A stretch of 64,000 nt of DNA from Hanleya hanleyi (GCA_036873755.1 JAVTVY010016052.1:1-64000); one strand, 5' to 3'; positions 36,801-45,865 are shown, counted from the first letter of the stretch. Notes: a model not told the origin generated them from the letters alone. A program made the numbers and translations.

Positions 36801-37600
36801 TTAATCAACGTCACAAAACATTGTTGCGGAAACTTATAAAACCGGGCTACACCACCAAGCGCCTCCACTCAAAGTTTCTCAAATTTGGCGATACATATCG
36901 CATGCTGATAGCAAAATACGAGCGTAGCGTGCAAGATCCATGGCGTTACGTTTCGTAACTTGTGTCTAATTCCGCTTAACCCGGGGCTAGGGGCCGTATG
37001 AACCCATGTACTTCAAGATCCTCATGGTGCTCATATGTACAGTCACAATCAAAGCGTGACTGAGATACATCATTCTTTAGATGACGACTTTACAACGAAT
37101 ATTATGGATTAAGAATACTGATCAGCGATACGGATTTGATATTTTTGGAACATCATGATGTCTTGCCGGCATCATTGAAAACTATTGACCGCTTCTCTCT
37201 TGCAGGAAACAAGCCTATGTTTATGTATACTATGATTGTCTTTTTGAATTTGGTGCTAATAGTGTTATATGGAATATGGAATAGGTCTTTGGATTATGGA
37301 CGCGGATATTCTCTAATGGACGACGGCTGAATTATGAATGACGGACCAGACGCTTGTAAAACTCATGATTCTCCGCTCGGCAGCTTTGCAGTTCATCTTG
37401 CGTGTGCCAGTGCCGTACTGCTAGTCTAATCTACTGATACATTCTTCGAGTTGCTTCTGATATAACTTTTTGTCTATTTTCACAGAAATGAAGAATATCA
37501 GGAAGCACTTTGGACCTACAGTATGAAATGTGTGGACAGTTATATATCCGGTAATGTGAAGGGCGATCTGAAGAGGCTTGGTGTACAGAGGTCTCAGTAA
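21744..37600 (+). CDS. Short-chain dehydrogenase/reductase (SDR), copy 1, complete 8-exon gene
   Basis: Eight exons join in frame: 21744-21819, 24614-24699, 29261-29441, 29994-30028, 31465-31653, 32869-33019, 35128-35296 and 37486-37600. All introns are GT-AG, and the total is 1002 nt or 333 residues plus TAA. The protein shows an SDR Rossmann fold: VAVVTGANAGLG (cofactor loop, residues ~18-28), an ACRSEEKA segment after beta-2 (basic residue, suggesting NADP(H)), LDLSSL, CNAGVM, catalytic Ser in RIVNVSAG, catalytic YNKSK, and SLHPG. Order and length match the RDH11-14/DHRSX/WWOX-like SDR branch, which oxidises or reduces retinoid, steroid or lipid alcohols and carbonyls. No WW domain or N-terminal membrane anchor is seen. 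The start was chosen because MGSKLSLV is shared with copy 2. Substrate is unknown. A paralogue lies 8.3 kb downstream on the same strand. A candidate AATAAA lies at 37739. Confidence 0.93.
22394..22705 (+). mobile_element. TTAA-family MITE, shortened copy
   Basis: It starts ACCCCTACCTGGCCTGGGAT and contains AAGATGGCCGCATCGATGAC and TGATGTGAAATAAAAT words shared with 39092-39480. The right end, CCAGGCCTGTGA, is altered. It lies in SDR copy 1 intron 1. Confidence 0.65.
22790..22925 (-). mobile_element. Degenerate tRNA-like SINE
   Basis: On the minus strand a region starting GGGGTGGCCCTGGTGGTTTA (weak A-box) is followed ~50 bases later by GTTTCGAGTCTCGCACCC (weak B-box) and a short tail. Part of its tail (ATTATTAGG..GACACTTTCTTGGTAA type) recurs at ~23058. 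Confidence 0.35.
23790..23950 (-). repeat. Dispersed repeat pair P, copy 1
   Basis: This is similar (about 83% over 115 bases by eye) to 24945-25105, sharing TTGCAAAGCTCC and CTCAGAATTCG. The minus frames (MPRILR...ELCKR) align, but no family was recognised. Both copies are in SDR introns 1 and 2. Confidence 0.55.
24614..24699 (+). CDS. SDR copy 1, exon 2
   Basis: The acceptor is ...atatgcag and the donor ACA|GTGAGT; the exon is 86 nt and ends in phase 0. It completes the glycine loop (GLGYET) and encodes beta-2 with VVMACRSEEKART. Confidence 0.92.
24935..25110 (-). repeat. Dispersed repeat pair P, copy 2
   Basis: It ends just before the 3.4-kb element at 25115. See copy 1 at 23790 for the shared words. 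Confidence 0.55.
25842..25967 (-). CDS. Possible last exon of a gene inside the 3.4-kb element
   Basis: On the minus strand, acceptor ...tttctcgcaacag leads into a 41-codon frame (VKKSTIQTGGFPQMLDYIQV...) ending in TAA at 25842. AATAAA follows ~40 bases downstream (~25797). The K/T-Q-T-G-G stretch loosely recalls Myb/SANT-like proteins of PIF/Harbinger elements, but this is not secure. Upstream exons were not resolved; a short ATG exon with GTAAGT donor is possible near 27160-27190 on the minus strand. Confidence 0.25.
   Translation of the reverse strand, partial: VKKSTIQTGGFPQMLDYIQVDLRATKANYPSKDLLLQVQVG
27970..28105 (+). repeat. 20-21-bp tandem repeat
   Basis: About six or seven copies of AATCTTATAGGATTTTTCAG with small changes lie within the right part of the 25115-28531 element. 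Confidence 0.85.
29261..29441 (+). CDS. SDR copy 1, exon 3
   Basis: The acceptor is ...catcatttcag and the donor CTCA|GTATGT; the exon is 181 nt, phase 0 to 1. It encodes LDLSSLESVARFAAKF (the Asp that contacts the adenine ring in this family) and the CNAGVM motif. Confidence 0.93.
29994..30028 (+). CDS. SDR copy 1, exon 4 (35-nt microexon)
   Basis: The acceptor is ...cattacag and the donor CCAG|GTAAAC. The exon encodes (S)LTDDGYETHFQ, the usual segment before the VNYLSHFLL helix. An exon of identical length occurs in copy 2. Confidence 0.9.
30136..30596. mobile_element. TTAA-flanked 461-bp MITE
   Basis: TTAA at 30136-30139 and 30593-30596 flank GGATGTCCGCTGGTGGT and the inverse of ACTACCAGCGGACTATACC. 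It has no coding capacity and lies in SDR copy 1 intron 4. Confidence 0.75.
31465..31653 (+). CDS. SDR copy 1, exon 5 (catalytic)
   Basis: The acceptor is ...cgatcag and the donor TATCAG|GTAGGC; the exon is 189 nt, phase 0 to 0. It carries VNYLSHFLL, the catalytic Ser (NVSAG) and the catalytic YNKSK; both key residues are present. Confidence 0.93.
31850..32193 (-). pseudogene. Ty3/gypsy reverse-transcriptase fragment
   Basis: Minus-strand frame 31930-32193 reads through the gypsy palm: KTSFFKHKVQFQFTVLPFSL, TNAPCSFEKNM, then a YIEDLTIFS segment where the catalytic YxDD is altered to IED. A shifted continuation (LALVFDKLRKAKLALKPGT) extends to ~31855. It is a degenerate piece with no LTRs seen, lying in SDR copy 1 intron 5. 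Confidence 0.8.
32869..33019 (+). CDS. SDR copy 1, exon 6
   Basis: The acceptor is ...cctgtacag and the donor GCGT|GTGAGT; the exon is 151 nt, phase 0 to 1. It encodes LQGTNVTTNSLHPG, the post-catalytic motif of this family. Read-through would hit a stop within two codons. Confidence 0.9.
33219..33252 (+). repeat. (ATT)n microsatellite
   Basis: About eleven triplets, with one ATC interruption. Confidence 0.9.
33476..34459. mobile_element. 0.98-kb MITE made of CCGTTA words
   Basis: The terminal inverted repeat is CTACACTCAAAATAA. Both ends carry tandem CCGTTA(A)-type words, for example AATAACGGAATATTCCCT repeated at ~34281 and ~34384. The middle (~33650-34230) lacks these words and has GTGGGCA-rich sequence, suggesting a nested or captured segment. 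It lies in SDR copy 1 intron 6. Confidence 0.75.
34705..34822. repeat. Hairpin of about 110 bp in SDR intron 6
   Basis: GGGCGATACGAGTTGTGAAC pairs with GTTCATAACTCATATCGCT across a GC-rich loop. It is related in design to the hairpins at 18205 and 43590. Confidence 0.5.
35128..35296 (+). CDS. SDR copy 1, exon 7
   Basis: The acceptor is ...tattctgacag and the donor GCCAG|GTTAGT; the exon is 169 nt, phase 1 to 2. It encodes the C-terminal helix region (QECEEMSACIVNLAV and SGLYYEE). The acceptor was chosen because the nearby alternative at ..tttcag shifts the frame. Confidence 0.85.
36310..37358 (+). mobile_element. Reverse-transcriptase retroelement, longest copy (C), broken
   Basis: Frame 36328-36666 carries reverse-transcriptase motifs: HIGIPMGTNCAPLLADLYLF (palm, motif B region) and RYIDDLLAV (catalytic YxDD as YIDD). 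A frame break and apparent deletion follow near 36650, then DDYNFDIENYPF and, in frame 36728-36958, a conserved C terminus ending in RYVS. The ~400-bp tail ends at GACGCTTGTA without poly(A). No endonuclease domain is visible in this fragment, so the class (Penelope-like or another RT lineage) is uncertain. It sits in SDR copy 1 intron 7. Confidence 0.8.
37486..37600 (+). CDS. SDR copy 1, exon 8 (last)
   Basis: The acceptor is ...ctattttcacag. The exon starts by completing an Arg codon, encodes NEEYQEALWTYSMKCVDSY onward, and ends in TAA at 37598-37600. The following DNA is the left arm of a foldback, so the 3' UTR probably lies inside an inverted repeat. Confidence 0.88.
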
Positions 37601-38185
37601 CGAACATGCCCCTGTAGCTCCGGTGGGGCCTTGTTCTATAAAACATGAGAACAAGACTCCGGCGCCAAACCACTCACCAGATGTAGTTGTTGGGAAAGTG
37701 CGAAACGGGCAATATTTGCCGACCCGTTGACCATAACCAATAAAATAATTTTATTCTATGTCCACTTACCTTTCATAAAACACATTGTTTATGAGTGACT
37801 GTCCATTTTTAGCTTTGCAAGACATCTAAACTCGGACGAGGGGATAAAACTGTCCACATCGCCGAGCGCCGATTACGTGCCACAACACCGCGCGACAAAC
37901 ACTACACGTACAGTGGCGATGTGGATGCGGACAGTTTTACCCCCCACTTCCGAGTTTAGACTTCTTGCAAAGCTAGAGATGGACAGTCACTCATAAACAA
38001 GATGTTTGATGAAAGGTAACTGGACATAGAATCGAATTATTGTATTGGTTATGGTCAACGGGTTCGGCAAATATTGCCCGTCTGGCACTTTCCCAACAAC
38101 CACATCTGGTGAGTGGTTTAGCGCCGGAGCCTTGTTCTCACGTAGTATAGAAGAAGGCCCCATCGGAGCTAATGCCCCAGCTACC
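37601..38185. repeat. Large foldback inverted repeat after the SDR copy 1 stop codon
   Basis: Left arm ~37601-37863 and right arm 37915-~38185 pair with scattered mismatches (for example GGCGCC..., TTGTTGGGAAAGTG, TTTATGAGTGACTGTCCA). The ~51-base spacer starts GAGCGCCGATTACG. The likely 3' UTR and poly(A) signal of the SDR lie in the left arm. Confidence 0.85.
37739..37744 (+). promoter_or_regulatory. Candidate poly(A) signal of SDR copy 1
   Basis: AATAAA lies 139 bases after the stop codon. It is inside the left arm of the 37601-38185 foldback. Confidence 0.4.
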
Positions 38186-38269
38186 ATGCCTGAGTTTCTT
38201 CGGATATGATGGGTATGAATAAGCAATTTGGCCACGCAATGCAAGCTTAACAGCAGTCGTTAATTTGGT

Positions 38270-38430
38270 GGTCAGACTTTTGTCGATTGATGTACATTGG
38301 CCGCTTTTCTCTTGCAGGAAACTATCTTGTGGGTCTTGTTTTATTTTGTTGTTTGTTTGTTTGTTTGTTTGTTTGTTTTTTTAAATATTTTATTTACATT
38401 TGGAATCGATGCTAACTGTCGTGAAAAAAA
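38270..38430 (+). mobile_element. Retroelement tail fragment, copy G
   Basis: The 'GGCCGCTTTTCTCTTGCAGG' segment and the following 'CATTTGGAATCGATGCTAACTGTC' resemble copy F. A TTTG microsatellite (~38349-38375) has expanded inside it. Confidence 0.4.
38349..38377 (+). repeat. (TTTG)n microsatellite
   Basis: About six tetranucleotide units, inside retroelement fragment G. Confidence 0.9.
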
Positions 38431-39091
38431 CGCCTCATCATCGGCATCATGTGGACAGTGGATATACGCGGTACTTCATGGTAGATCTATAATTCAGTGC
38501 TGTTCAGTGCTATTCCATTTTGGTAACTTTTAAACTTATTGGTACTGCACAGACATTTTAAGCTTGCTGCTATGAAGTTACCATTGGCCAGTTAAGGACT
38601 GTTTTCCCCAGTCACCGGTACTTATTTAACGAGGAGACCTAATGCATTTTAGTGGAGGCAAATTCAATTTTGCATACTAATCCAATATCTGGTATATTTA
38701 AAATATATGTTCAGTGTTAAACAAATACGTAAGAAGTTATCCGAATATGACTAAATTTGGTGAAAGCCAGTTTAATAGAAATAACATGAGAATACACAGG
38801 AAAGAAGATTAATTTTTCTGAATGTGTCTCTAGATGAAACTGATGGATTCATGTGTTATCTAAAAGTTTGGTTAACAATTTGTGTTTGGTTTCATCTAAA
38901 ATCAAATTTTGTAGTTATTTTTTTCTGCGTTTCCCCGTCATCTCTGTGTTAATCCGGTGGTGTCCCATGTTGATGGGCATCCATAGCACAAACAGATATA
39001 GTGAGCACCAATTTGTATTTCATTGTTCTGCTATGTATATAACAAGTTTCAATAAAAGTCTATGTTGAAAAGAGAGATTTCGTTTTCCTCT

Positions 39092-40630
39092 TTAAACCCA
39101 TTCTGACCTGGGCTTTTTGGGACCTGTCCAGGCCAGAAAGGTGAACATTTCGGCTCCCTCTTAAATATTTTTCTTGCCCATGGTGCTAGGAGGGGGAGGA
39201 GGGGAGGGCTGAAACTTACCACACTATACTCTTGGGTCATGGTCTGCCAGAATTTTTTTTAAATTCAAAATGGTCGCTTTGATGACGTCATCTTCAAAAC
39301 CGGCAATTTTTGGTCGATTTTTCGGTCAGATTTTTCGAATTTTTTATTTATGACTTTTCTTTGCAAACACTGCATGATACATTAGTAAATAATAGTCTGA
39401 TGTGAAATAAAATAGATTTTGCCCAATTTTCCCCGAAGAAAAGCAGAAATTTTGAAGAAAAATGACGAAAATATAGGTTTTTTAGTAGGGGAGATTGGGG
39501 TACAGTGGGGCATGGGGCACAGTGGGACAAGCCGTCTAGCTCCTTTGTTAAGTACAGGAAGCACATTACAATATTAGCAGCAGAAAGCTACCACCCCCAT
39601 ACAACACCTATATTGATTACATATACAAACTATCAATGATAAAAAATTAGGAGCAAAAAAACTGTTTTTGAGCAGTCCAAGTAAATTCTGAGAACTTAGG
39701 ATGATATTTTGTTATATCAAGTTTTCAGCAGTACTTCATTGCTGTTTTGCTACTACTGAGAAAGGATGGACAAAGGTACAATTTAAATTATATAGATTTA
39801 TTATCTCAGATGTATGTATTATTTTTTTTTATAACATGGTAAATATCATGCACTTGGGGCATACTGGGACACTTTTGCTGGGGCACACTGGGACAATAGT
39901 AATCAAATGGTGAAACTCACTTTCACCCTAAAATGGTATCACAATGCATTATTTTGTTTCCTAGATTATATTAAATGCTAACCCTATCTGATTTGATGAG
40001 TTTTACTAACATTTTCAAAGTCAATTGCTTTCGTTGGAATGAAAATCACACAAAATATTTTTTCCTCAAATTTGACCCTTGGGAAATATTTTAAGTGAAG
40101 CAGGGATCTGAAATAGCAACTAACCTAAACATCGCTGTTGAATCTTCGAAACTCCTATGAAACATATTAGTATACACTTGAAATAATATGTATTTTAATT
40201 ATTGTCCCATCGCGCCCCAGTGGGTGTCCCAGTGTACCCCATAGTGGGGCGATCTAGGACACATTTTTTTACGTTTTTAAAAACGAATTCTGGAGAAAAG
40301 TATAAGAGGTATTTCAGATTTTTTTTGCATGACTATGTCATACTAAATATAAGTTATAACGAGAGTATAGAAGGCTACACTACATGACGATAATAACAGA
40401 GATTTTTGCAAAAAGGTGAAAAATGTCCCAGTGTACCCCAATCTTCCCTACCCCACATGACCGCCATCTTCAATTTACCCATGCATGCTCCTCTACTCGG
40501 GGGGATAGGCTCAAAATGACCCCAATATGAGAAACTAAAAAGTCGTGGTGGGTCAGCTTTCAGGTTTTTGTCGTTCCGGAGATAGGAGAGGAAGTTTGGT
40601 AGGGAGGCCATAATCCCCTCGCTCTCTCTC
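39092..40630 (+). mobile_element. TTAA-flanked MITE copy interrupted by another element
   Basis: The left end TTAAACCCATTCTGACCTGG and the right part (TTGTCGTTCCGGAGATAGGA...GGTAGGGAGGCCATAATCCC) match the element at 42936-43504 in reverse. The match is split by the 39485-40451 insertion. Confidence 0.75.
39485..40451 (+). mobile_element. GGGGAGATTGGGG-type inverted-repeat element, copy 2 (nested)
   Basis: The ends are GTAGGGGAGATTGGGGTACA and the reverse complement of AGTGTACCCCAATCTTCCCT. It carries GGGGCATACTGGGACA words near 39855 and at its ends. It is inserted in the TTAA element at 39092-40630; the uninterrupted paralogue at 42936-43504 shows the empty site. Confidence 0.8.
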
Positions 40631-41207
40631 GAAAATGTACAAGATACAAAGGGTCACAGAATAGCACCTGTTTGATAAATAGCTGATTACTGATCAGTTT
40701 AAAACTTCCCCACCAGTAATGTTGAGTTCCATTAATACGATCAGTAACCAGTCATTGAGTGGTATCGGTCGGAAGAAGCGTTTTCGGTGTATGATGGACA
40801 AAGCTATTTAATAAAAATCAAATGCTTAGCCATAATTACACCCTAACCCGGCACAGGGATTAAAGAAATGCTGATTCTGAACTGATAAACAAAAAATCGG
40901 GCCCATGCTTTGTTGACGTTAGTGACTATAAAATCTTGATTCATTACGCAGGTGTTTTTTCATGTTTTGGAATAAACGTATAAATGTATCAAGTCCCAGT
41001 CTCTTCCATCACCGCACCTACATAATAAGGAAAAAGTGATTTAGTTTGATATCTATGGACATTCACAATTAATTGATTACTAGGCCCATGGGCTCATTAA
41101 GGGATCTATATATGGTGACAGCGACAACTGTATCTTTTCTTTATCAAGCATGTGCAACTGTGAAATAAACATTAATATAGTAGCTTTAAATGCACAAGCC
41201 ACTCCCA

Positions 41208-41430
41208 CACTGCGAAAAATATTGTGTTGTTTTAACACAATTTTGTGCTAAAATGGCTGCAACACAAAATGTTTTGTGTTGAAATCAACATGGTTTTGTG
41301 TTAAACTTAATATATCAACACAAACTTGTGTTGAGTTCAATACAAATTAGTGTTGATTCTTACACAATTTGTGTTATTTTCAACACAATTCTGGTGCTAA
41401 AATGGCTTCAACACAATTTTTTTCGCAGTG
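41208..41430. mobile_element. 223-bp MITE made of TTGTGTTG words
   Basis: The ends are CACTGCGAAAAATATTGTGT and the reverse complement of ACACAATTTTTTTCGCAGTG. The body consists of TTGTGTTG/CAACACAA words in both orientations. Confidence 0.75.
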
Positions 41431-41751
41431 CATTATCATGGAATCGACTGAGGCAAATTCAGACAATTGAGAATAACTTCCAGTTCAAAATAGACCAATA
41501 CTCTGATGTCTGTCTCCTGAGCTGTCCAGGAAGGATTTTGTTGAGCTATTGTGTTTATGTTATGATCATATATAAAACTTTCATTAGTTATTGGTATAGC
41601 TCTCAAGTTTGACAACATTCCTAAATATGGAACATAACGGGGCTTTCACAATCATCCGTTTGAATAATAAAGAAAGTGACAATAAATACAGAATACCCCT
41701 TTCCTTCACCCCAGCCCCTACATATATTTTTTTTTCAGAAACCCTGACCTT

Positions 41752-42012
41752 CTTCATTATCGGAAACTTACGTTGAACTTTCTTGAACTACGAAAAATCA
41801 CATTTTTCATTATCGGAAACTCACGTCGAACTTCCTTGAACTACGAAAACTCACATTTTTCATTATCGGAAACTCACGTTGAAATTCCTTGAACTACGAA
41901 AACTTACATTTTTCATTATCGGAAACTCACGTTGAACTTCCTTGAACTACGAAACCCTACATTTTTCATTATTGGAACCTCATGTTGAACTTCCTTGAAC
42001 TACGAAAACTCA
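41752..42012 (+). repeat. 53-bp tandem repeat, about five copies
   Basis: The unit CATTATCGGAAACTCACGTT+GAACTTCCTTGAACTACGAA+AACTCACATTTTT repeats at an exact 53-base step (41755, 41808 and on). Confidence 0.9.
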
Positions 42013-42445
42013 CAACTTAGAAAAAGATAATACTGGAATTATTCATTTATCTAATGCCGATTCAGATTGATTAGATATTTGTTTTGCTAAACAGAGTGAA
42101 AGCAAAACTATTTTAAAAAGTTACTCTCGGAAAAATAAAGTATTGAGTATTAAATCACAAATTTATTTGGGCCTAGCTTACTTGTAACAACAACTACCAA
42201 CAGTTTGTTTTAGAGCGTGTATTGCTGATCGATTGTACTGATTGTTGAACAGTCATTTATCCTAAAAATCATCTGAAATACACCTGAAGAACGAATCAAA
42301 AACGTTTTACTTGTCAAAAATGTACTAAGAGCAAAGCACATGTGGTAATAGTAAAATATGAAGATCTGTCCAATAGTCTACAAGAGCGAATAGACATCGA
42401 CCGGAGATCTGGTTTTCTGCTTTCCGTTTCATCTATCTATGTACG

Positions 42446-42560
42446 GGCCCTTGGTGGCCGAGTGGTCTAAGGCTCTTTGTCAGTTACTTGCCGACGGGCG
42501 GTGTTTCTCTCCGGGTACTCCGGCTTCCTCTACCAAACAAACTGACCATCACCATATGAG
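42446..42560 (+). mobile_element. tRNA-like SINE fragment
   Basis: It begins CCTTGGTGGCCGAGTGGTCT, a tRNA-Leu/Ser-like A-box region, followed by CTCCGGGTACTCCGGCTTCC, a common SINE-type continuation. No good B-box was found, so it is not a tRNA gene. Confidence 0.5.
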
Positions 42561-42935
42561 TGAAAAAACCTTGAGTTTGACATTGAGCCAAATCCCCCTC
42601 CCCCATTCCCCCACCCCTCCCAGCCCTGCTTTTCATCTAGGCCGGATGCGGTTCATAAGATTACAGCTCAATGACCAGTTGTCTATTTGTAGTTCGTTAC
42701 ACAAAACTGTACATATCCCACGTGTTCGTCAGCAAGGAAGTATGGTTCAGGAAGTGTATTTTCGAAGACTGTATATTGTCTTTTGCAATAAAATCTGTTT
42801 ATTTTTCGATAGTCACGACTATTTCGTTCACGATATGAAATATTTAGAGCATTTCCACCCAGTAACCCGTGATGTATTCCAAATGCCGTATATGATGTAT
42901 TTCTTATACACCACAGCTGGCTTCCTTTTCCGTGA

Positions 42936-43504
42936 TTAACCCTACCTGGCTTGGTTGGGGGGGGGGAGGGGCGAAATGGCCCTCCTACCAAACTTTCTGC
43001 GCTATGTCCGGGACGACAAAAAATGGAGAGCTGAAACTTCGTGACTTTATAGTTTGTCATATTGGGGTCATTTTTAGCCTATTTGCATAACCCCCCGAGC
43101 AGAGGATCATGAGAAAATTAAAGATGGCGTTCACGTGGGGTCCCAGAAAAGTGATGTTTTTGTCATATTTCTTCAAAATTTCTGCTTTTCCGCCATCAAA
43201 AGCGGGCAAAAAATATTTTTATTTATCATGCAGTTTTTGCGGAGAAATTGCATAAATAAAAAATTCGGAGAATCTGACTGAAAAATGGACCAAAAAATGC
43301 TGGTTTTTAAAATGACGCCACTCTGACGTCATCAAAGCGGCCATCTTGATTTTTTTACATTTTCTGGTAAAGCTTTATTCAAGGGCATAGTGTGGTAAGT
43401 TTCAGCTCCCTAGCTCAAGGGGTAAGAAAAATAATTAGGGGGGGGGGGGCCAAATCCCCCCAGGCCACAACAGGTCCCAAAAAGTCCAGGCCAGATAGGG
43501 TTAA
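42936..43504 (-). mobile_element. TTAA-flanked MITE (CCCTACCTGGC ends), intact copy
   Basis: TTAA at 42936-42939 and 43501-43504 flank inverted ends CCCTACCTGGC and GCCAGATAGGG. The 569-bp body includes CATCAAAGCGGCCATCTTGA and ATTTATCATGCAG words also found in copies 22394-22705 and 39092-40630. TTAA plus CCCT ends suggests piggyBac-type mobilisation. Confidence 0.8.
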
Positions 43505-43584
43505 GTCTAAAGAAGGGAGGGAATTTGGCTTAATGTCTAAAGAGGTGGGGCTGGGATGATCATTGGATAAAGGACATGATAGAC

Positions 43585-43655
43585 AAGTATGTATTGGCGC
43601 GATATTACCCTCTCGGAGAATTCGCTCCTTTGAGCACAATATCTTGCCAATATAA
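43585..43655. repeat. Hairpin element, copy 2
   Basis: TATTGGCGCGATATT pairs with AATATCTTGCCAATA, and the loop AATTCGCTCCTTTGAGCACA matches that of copy 1 at 18205-18300. Confidence 0.55.
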
Positions 43656-45799
43656 CAACAACCTGATTTTTCAGGGCGTTATATGTTTTTGACTGACCCG
43701 ATATAAATAATTAACAGCCCAACATAATCATTAGCGGCCCAAGGGCACGAAGAGCCCTGAGGGCCGCTATTGACTATGGCAAGCTGCTAATTATTGATGG
43801 AGGGCCGATAATAAAAGTATAATGTCCCGACAAAATTATTACTATCATTACCAGTTCAGAATTGTTCTCCATTAAGTTAGCTCGATTGTGAATGTGAATG
43901 CGAGCTCGCTGACTCGTCCATTCTCGTGTTTTTGCCCTCTTCGTCTTATTGTCTCCCAAGGAACTCATGTAATCGCGATGAGAGCACATCCCGAGGTTTT
44001 ATGATATGCGGAAAGTAGGGATATCCTACAGAGAACGTCCCGGCAACTGGTAATAATATTTGGCATACATTGTCTTGTGTCATCAGTGAGTGTTGAATGC
44101 GTATCTCCCCGACCTCATAGTTATGCTGTCAAAGTCTTTCTACATGTACCTTCCGATCAAAAAAGTTCCCGTCTCCCCATGGGCGTTTGATTTCATTTCA
44201 GATTTATGGTTCTTTTAGGTCACCAACATGGTGAACCCATAGCTATTCTGACAAAGTTTAACGACCTTTCAACCATATTGTTGTCTTACCGTCCAGATAA
44301 CTTCGCGGCCCCCATTGGGCGCTAAATGCCATTTTTGTCTCCCCATCTTCCCTTCCTTCCAGGATACACCTCTAATACTATATCTTAAGCACATTTTGAT
44401 GACGAAATATAGAGCCACTCCTTTAACAGTGTGTTCCCAGCTTCCTGTGGGCCGTAACTATTTATTCTTAATTGGCGAGATGTAGAAGAGGCGACTATAA
44501 AGCAGTCATATGGCTTCACAGGGAAGCCTCCATCGGTACCTCACATTCACACTAGAATACGGAGGATTGTAAGACGTAGCCCTGGCATCTCAGACGCGCT
44601 GTTATTGCATCTGTTCTGCAATAGTAACTGGAATTATGTATATACGTGTGGCTATGCTATGTATCCTGTAATATAAATCTGAAACAATTTTATAGAATAT
44701 ACTCTTCTATTAAAAGTAATTAAACGCAATACCAGTATTGAAAGGGTGGTGGGAAATGATGCCGGCGTATTGAAAAGAAGTCATATGACTGTATATTTCT
44801 GAAAACATAACAAGAACCAAAAGTGATCCCTGCGATGATTTATACCCCAGCCACGCTGTTCACGTGGACATCTTGTAGATGTTCACGGGGACATCTTGAA
44901 TGACATGACATTAGACCCTAGATAGGGCCTGTTTATAATTGTAAATACATTCAGATGGTTTAAATTGGACAAATATTTATCACACAAGTAGCAGAAGACA
45001 GTCTCACCCGTTTGTCAGGTGATTGTCTATATTCAAACATTTATCAGAAGAGTCCGAATGCAATTCCATTTAGAGTCCGAATGCAATTCCATTTCAACAA
45101 GAATGTACTAAATTTGTAATTTGCATATTTTTCTAGCCAAACATGTATATTTTGGAGCTTTAAACTGCGAAAAGGTTACAGTGCTCACAATCTAAAATGT
45201 ATTCGGCCCAACAAACATATTTTGAATATGGTCTAAGTTGCGCATTAAACTCCTTAAACGCCAATAAACGACACAAAACATCGAAATAAACATTTAAAAC
45301 ATTAACTGGTTGGTTGGTTGGTGCGAATAACTTGCAAGAAACTTTAACAATTCTATTGTTTTACGTCAGCGGAAGCGGGGCGGGGGGGGGGGGGCGGATG
45401 TGAGTACCACGGACAATCCTGCATGAGGACATATTTGCTATTTTGCATAGCTATATTTACTGTCCATAATACTTCATACTCTGACTCTACACGTCAACGC
45501 AATTTAATGCACAAGATTTCTATCGTATTACCCGGGCCTTTATCAAGTGAACATAAAATAATAGTTCAGAGTTTGTAGTAGCACTGAAGATCCCACGTAT
45601 GAGTCTAAAAGAGTATATTAATTTTACTGTCGTTTAGGGCGGTAATCTATTATTTTTATTACAATTTTTGTGACCTTGTTTCCGCTCCAGATTAGACAAC
45701 ACCATTAATATTTCTTACTTATTATGTAGTAAATTTGGTCAGCACATTACCAGAAAGCTGTATTCCCAATATTTCGTTGCACTAAATGACCTACCTTGC
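43656..45799. other. Intergenic DNA between the SDR copies
   Basis: Apart from family H copy 1 (44735-44940) and a related piece at ~44500-44640 (ATACGGAGGATTGTAAGACG resembles AATACGGTGGATTCTCGGAC at 54314), nothing is recognised. A G run sits at ~45377-45395. Confidence 0.45.
44735..44940 (+). repeat. Dispersed family H, copy 1
   Basis: It contains ATGCCGGCGTATTGAAAAGA, AGTCATATGACTGTA and AACATAACAAGAACCAAAAG, shared with 62040-62290 and, inverted, 18405-18515. Confidence 0.6.
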
Positions 45800-45865
45800 C
45801 GAGCCGGGAGCTTGAGAGCTGGGAGCTTAGGAGTTTGGGAGCTTAGGAGTTTGGGAGCTTCGAAG
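45800..45865 (+). repeat. Short tandem repeat of TTGGGAGCTTAGGAGT type
   Basis: About four imperfect 16-bp units end ~55 bases before the ATG of SDR copy 2, so it may sit in its promoter or 5' UTR. Confidence 0.6.
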
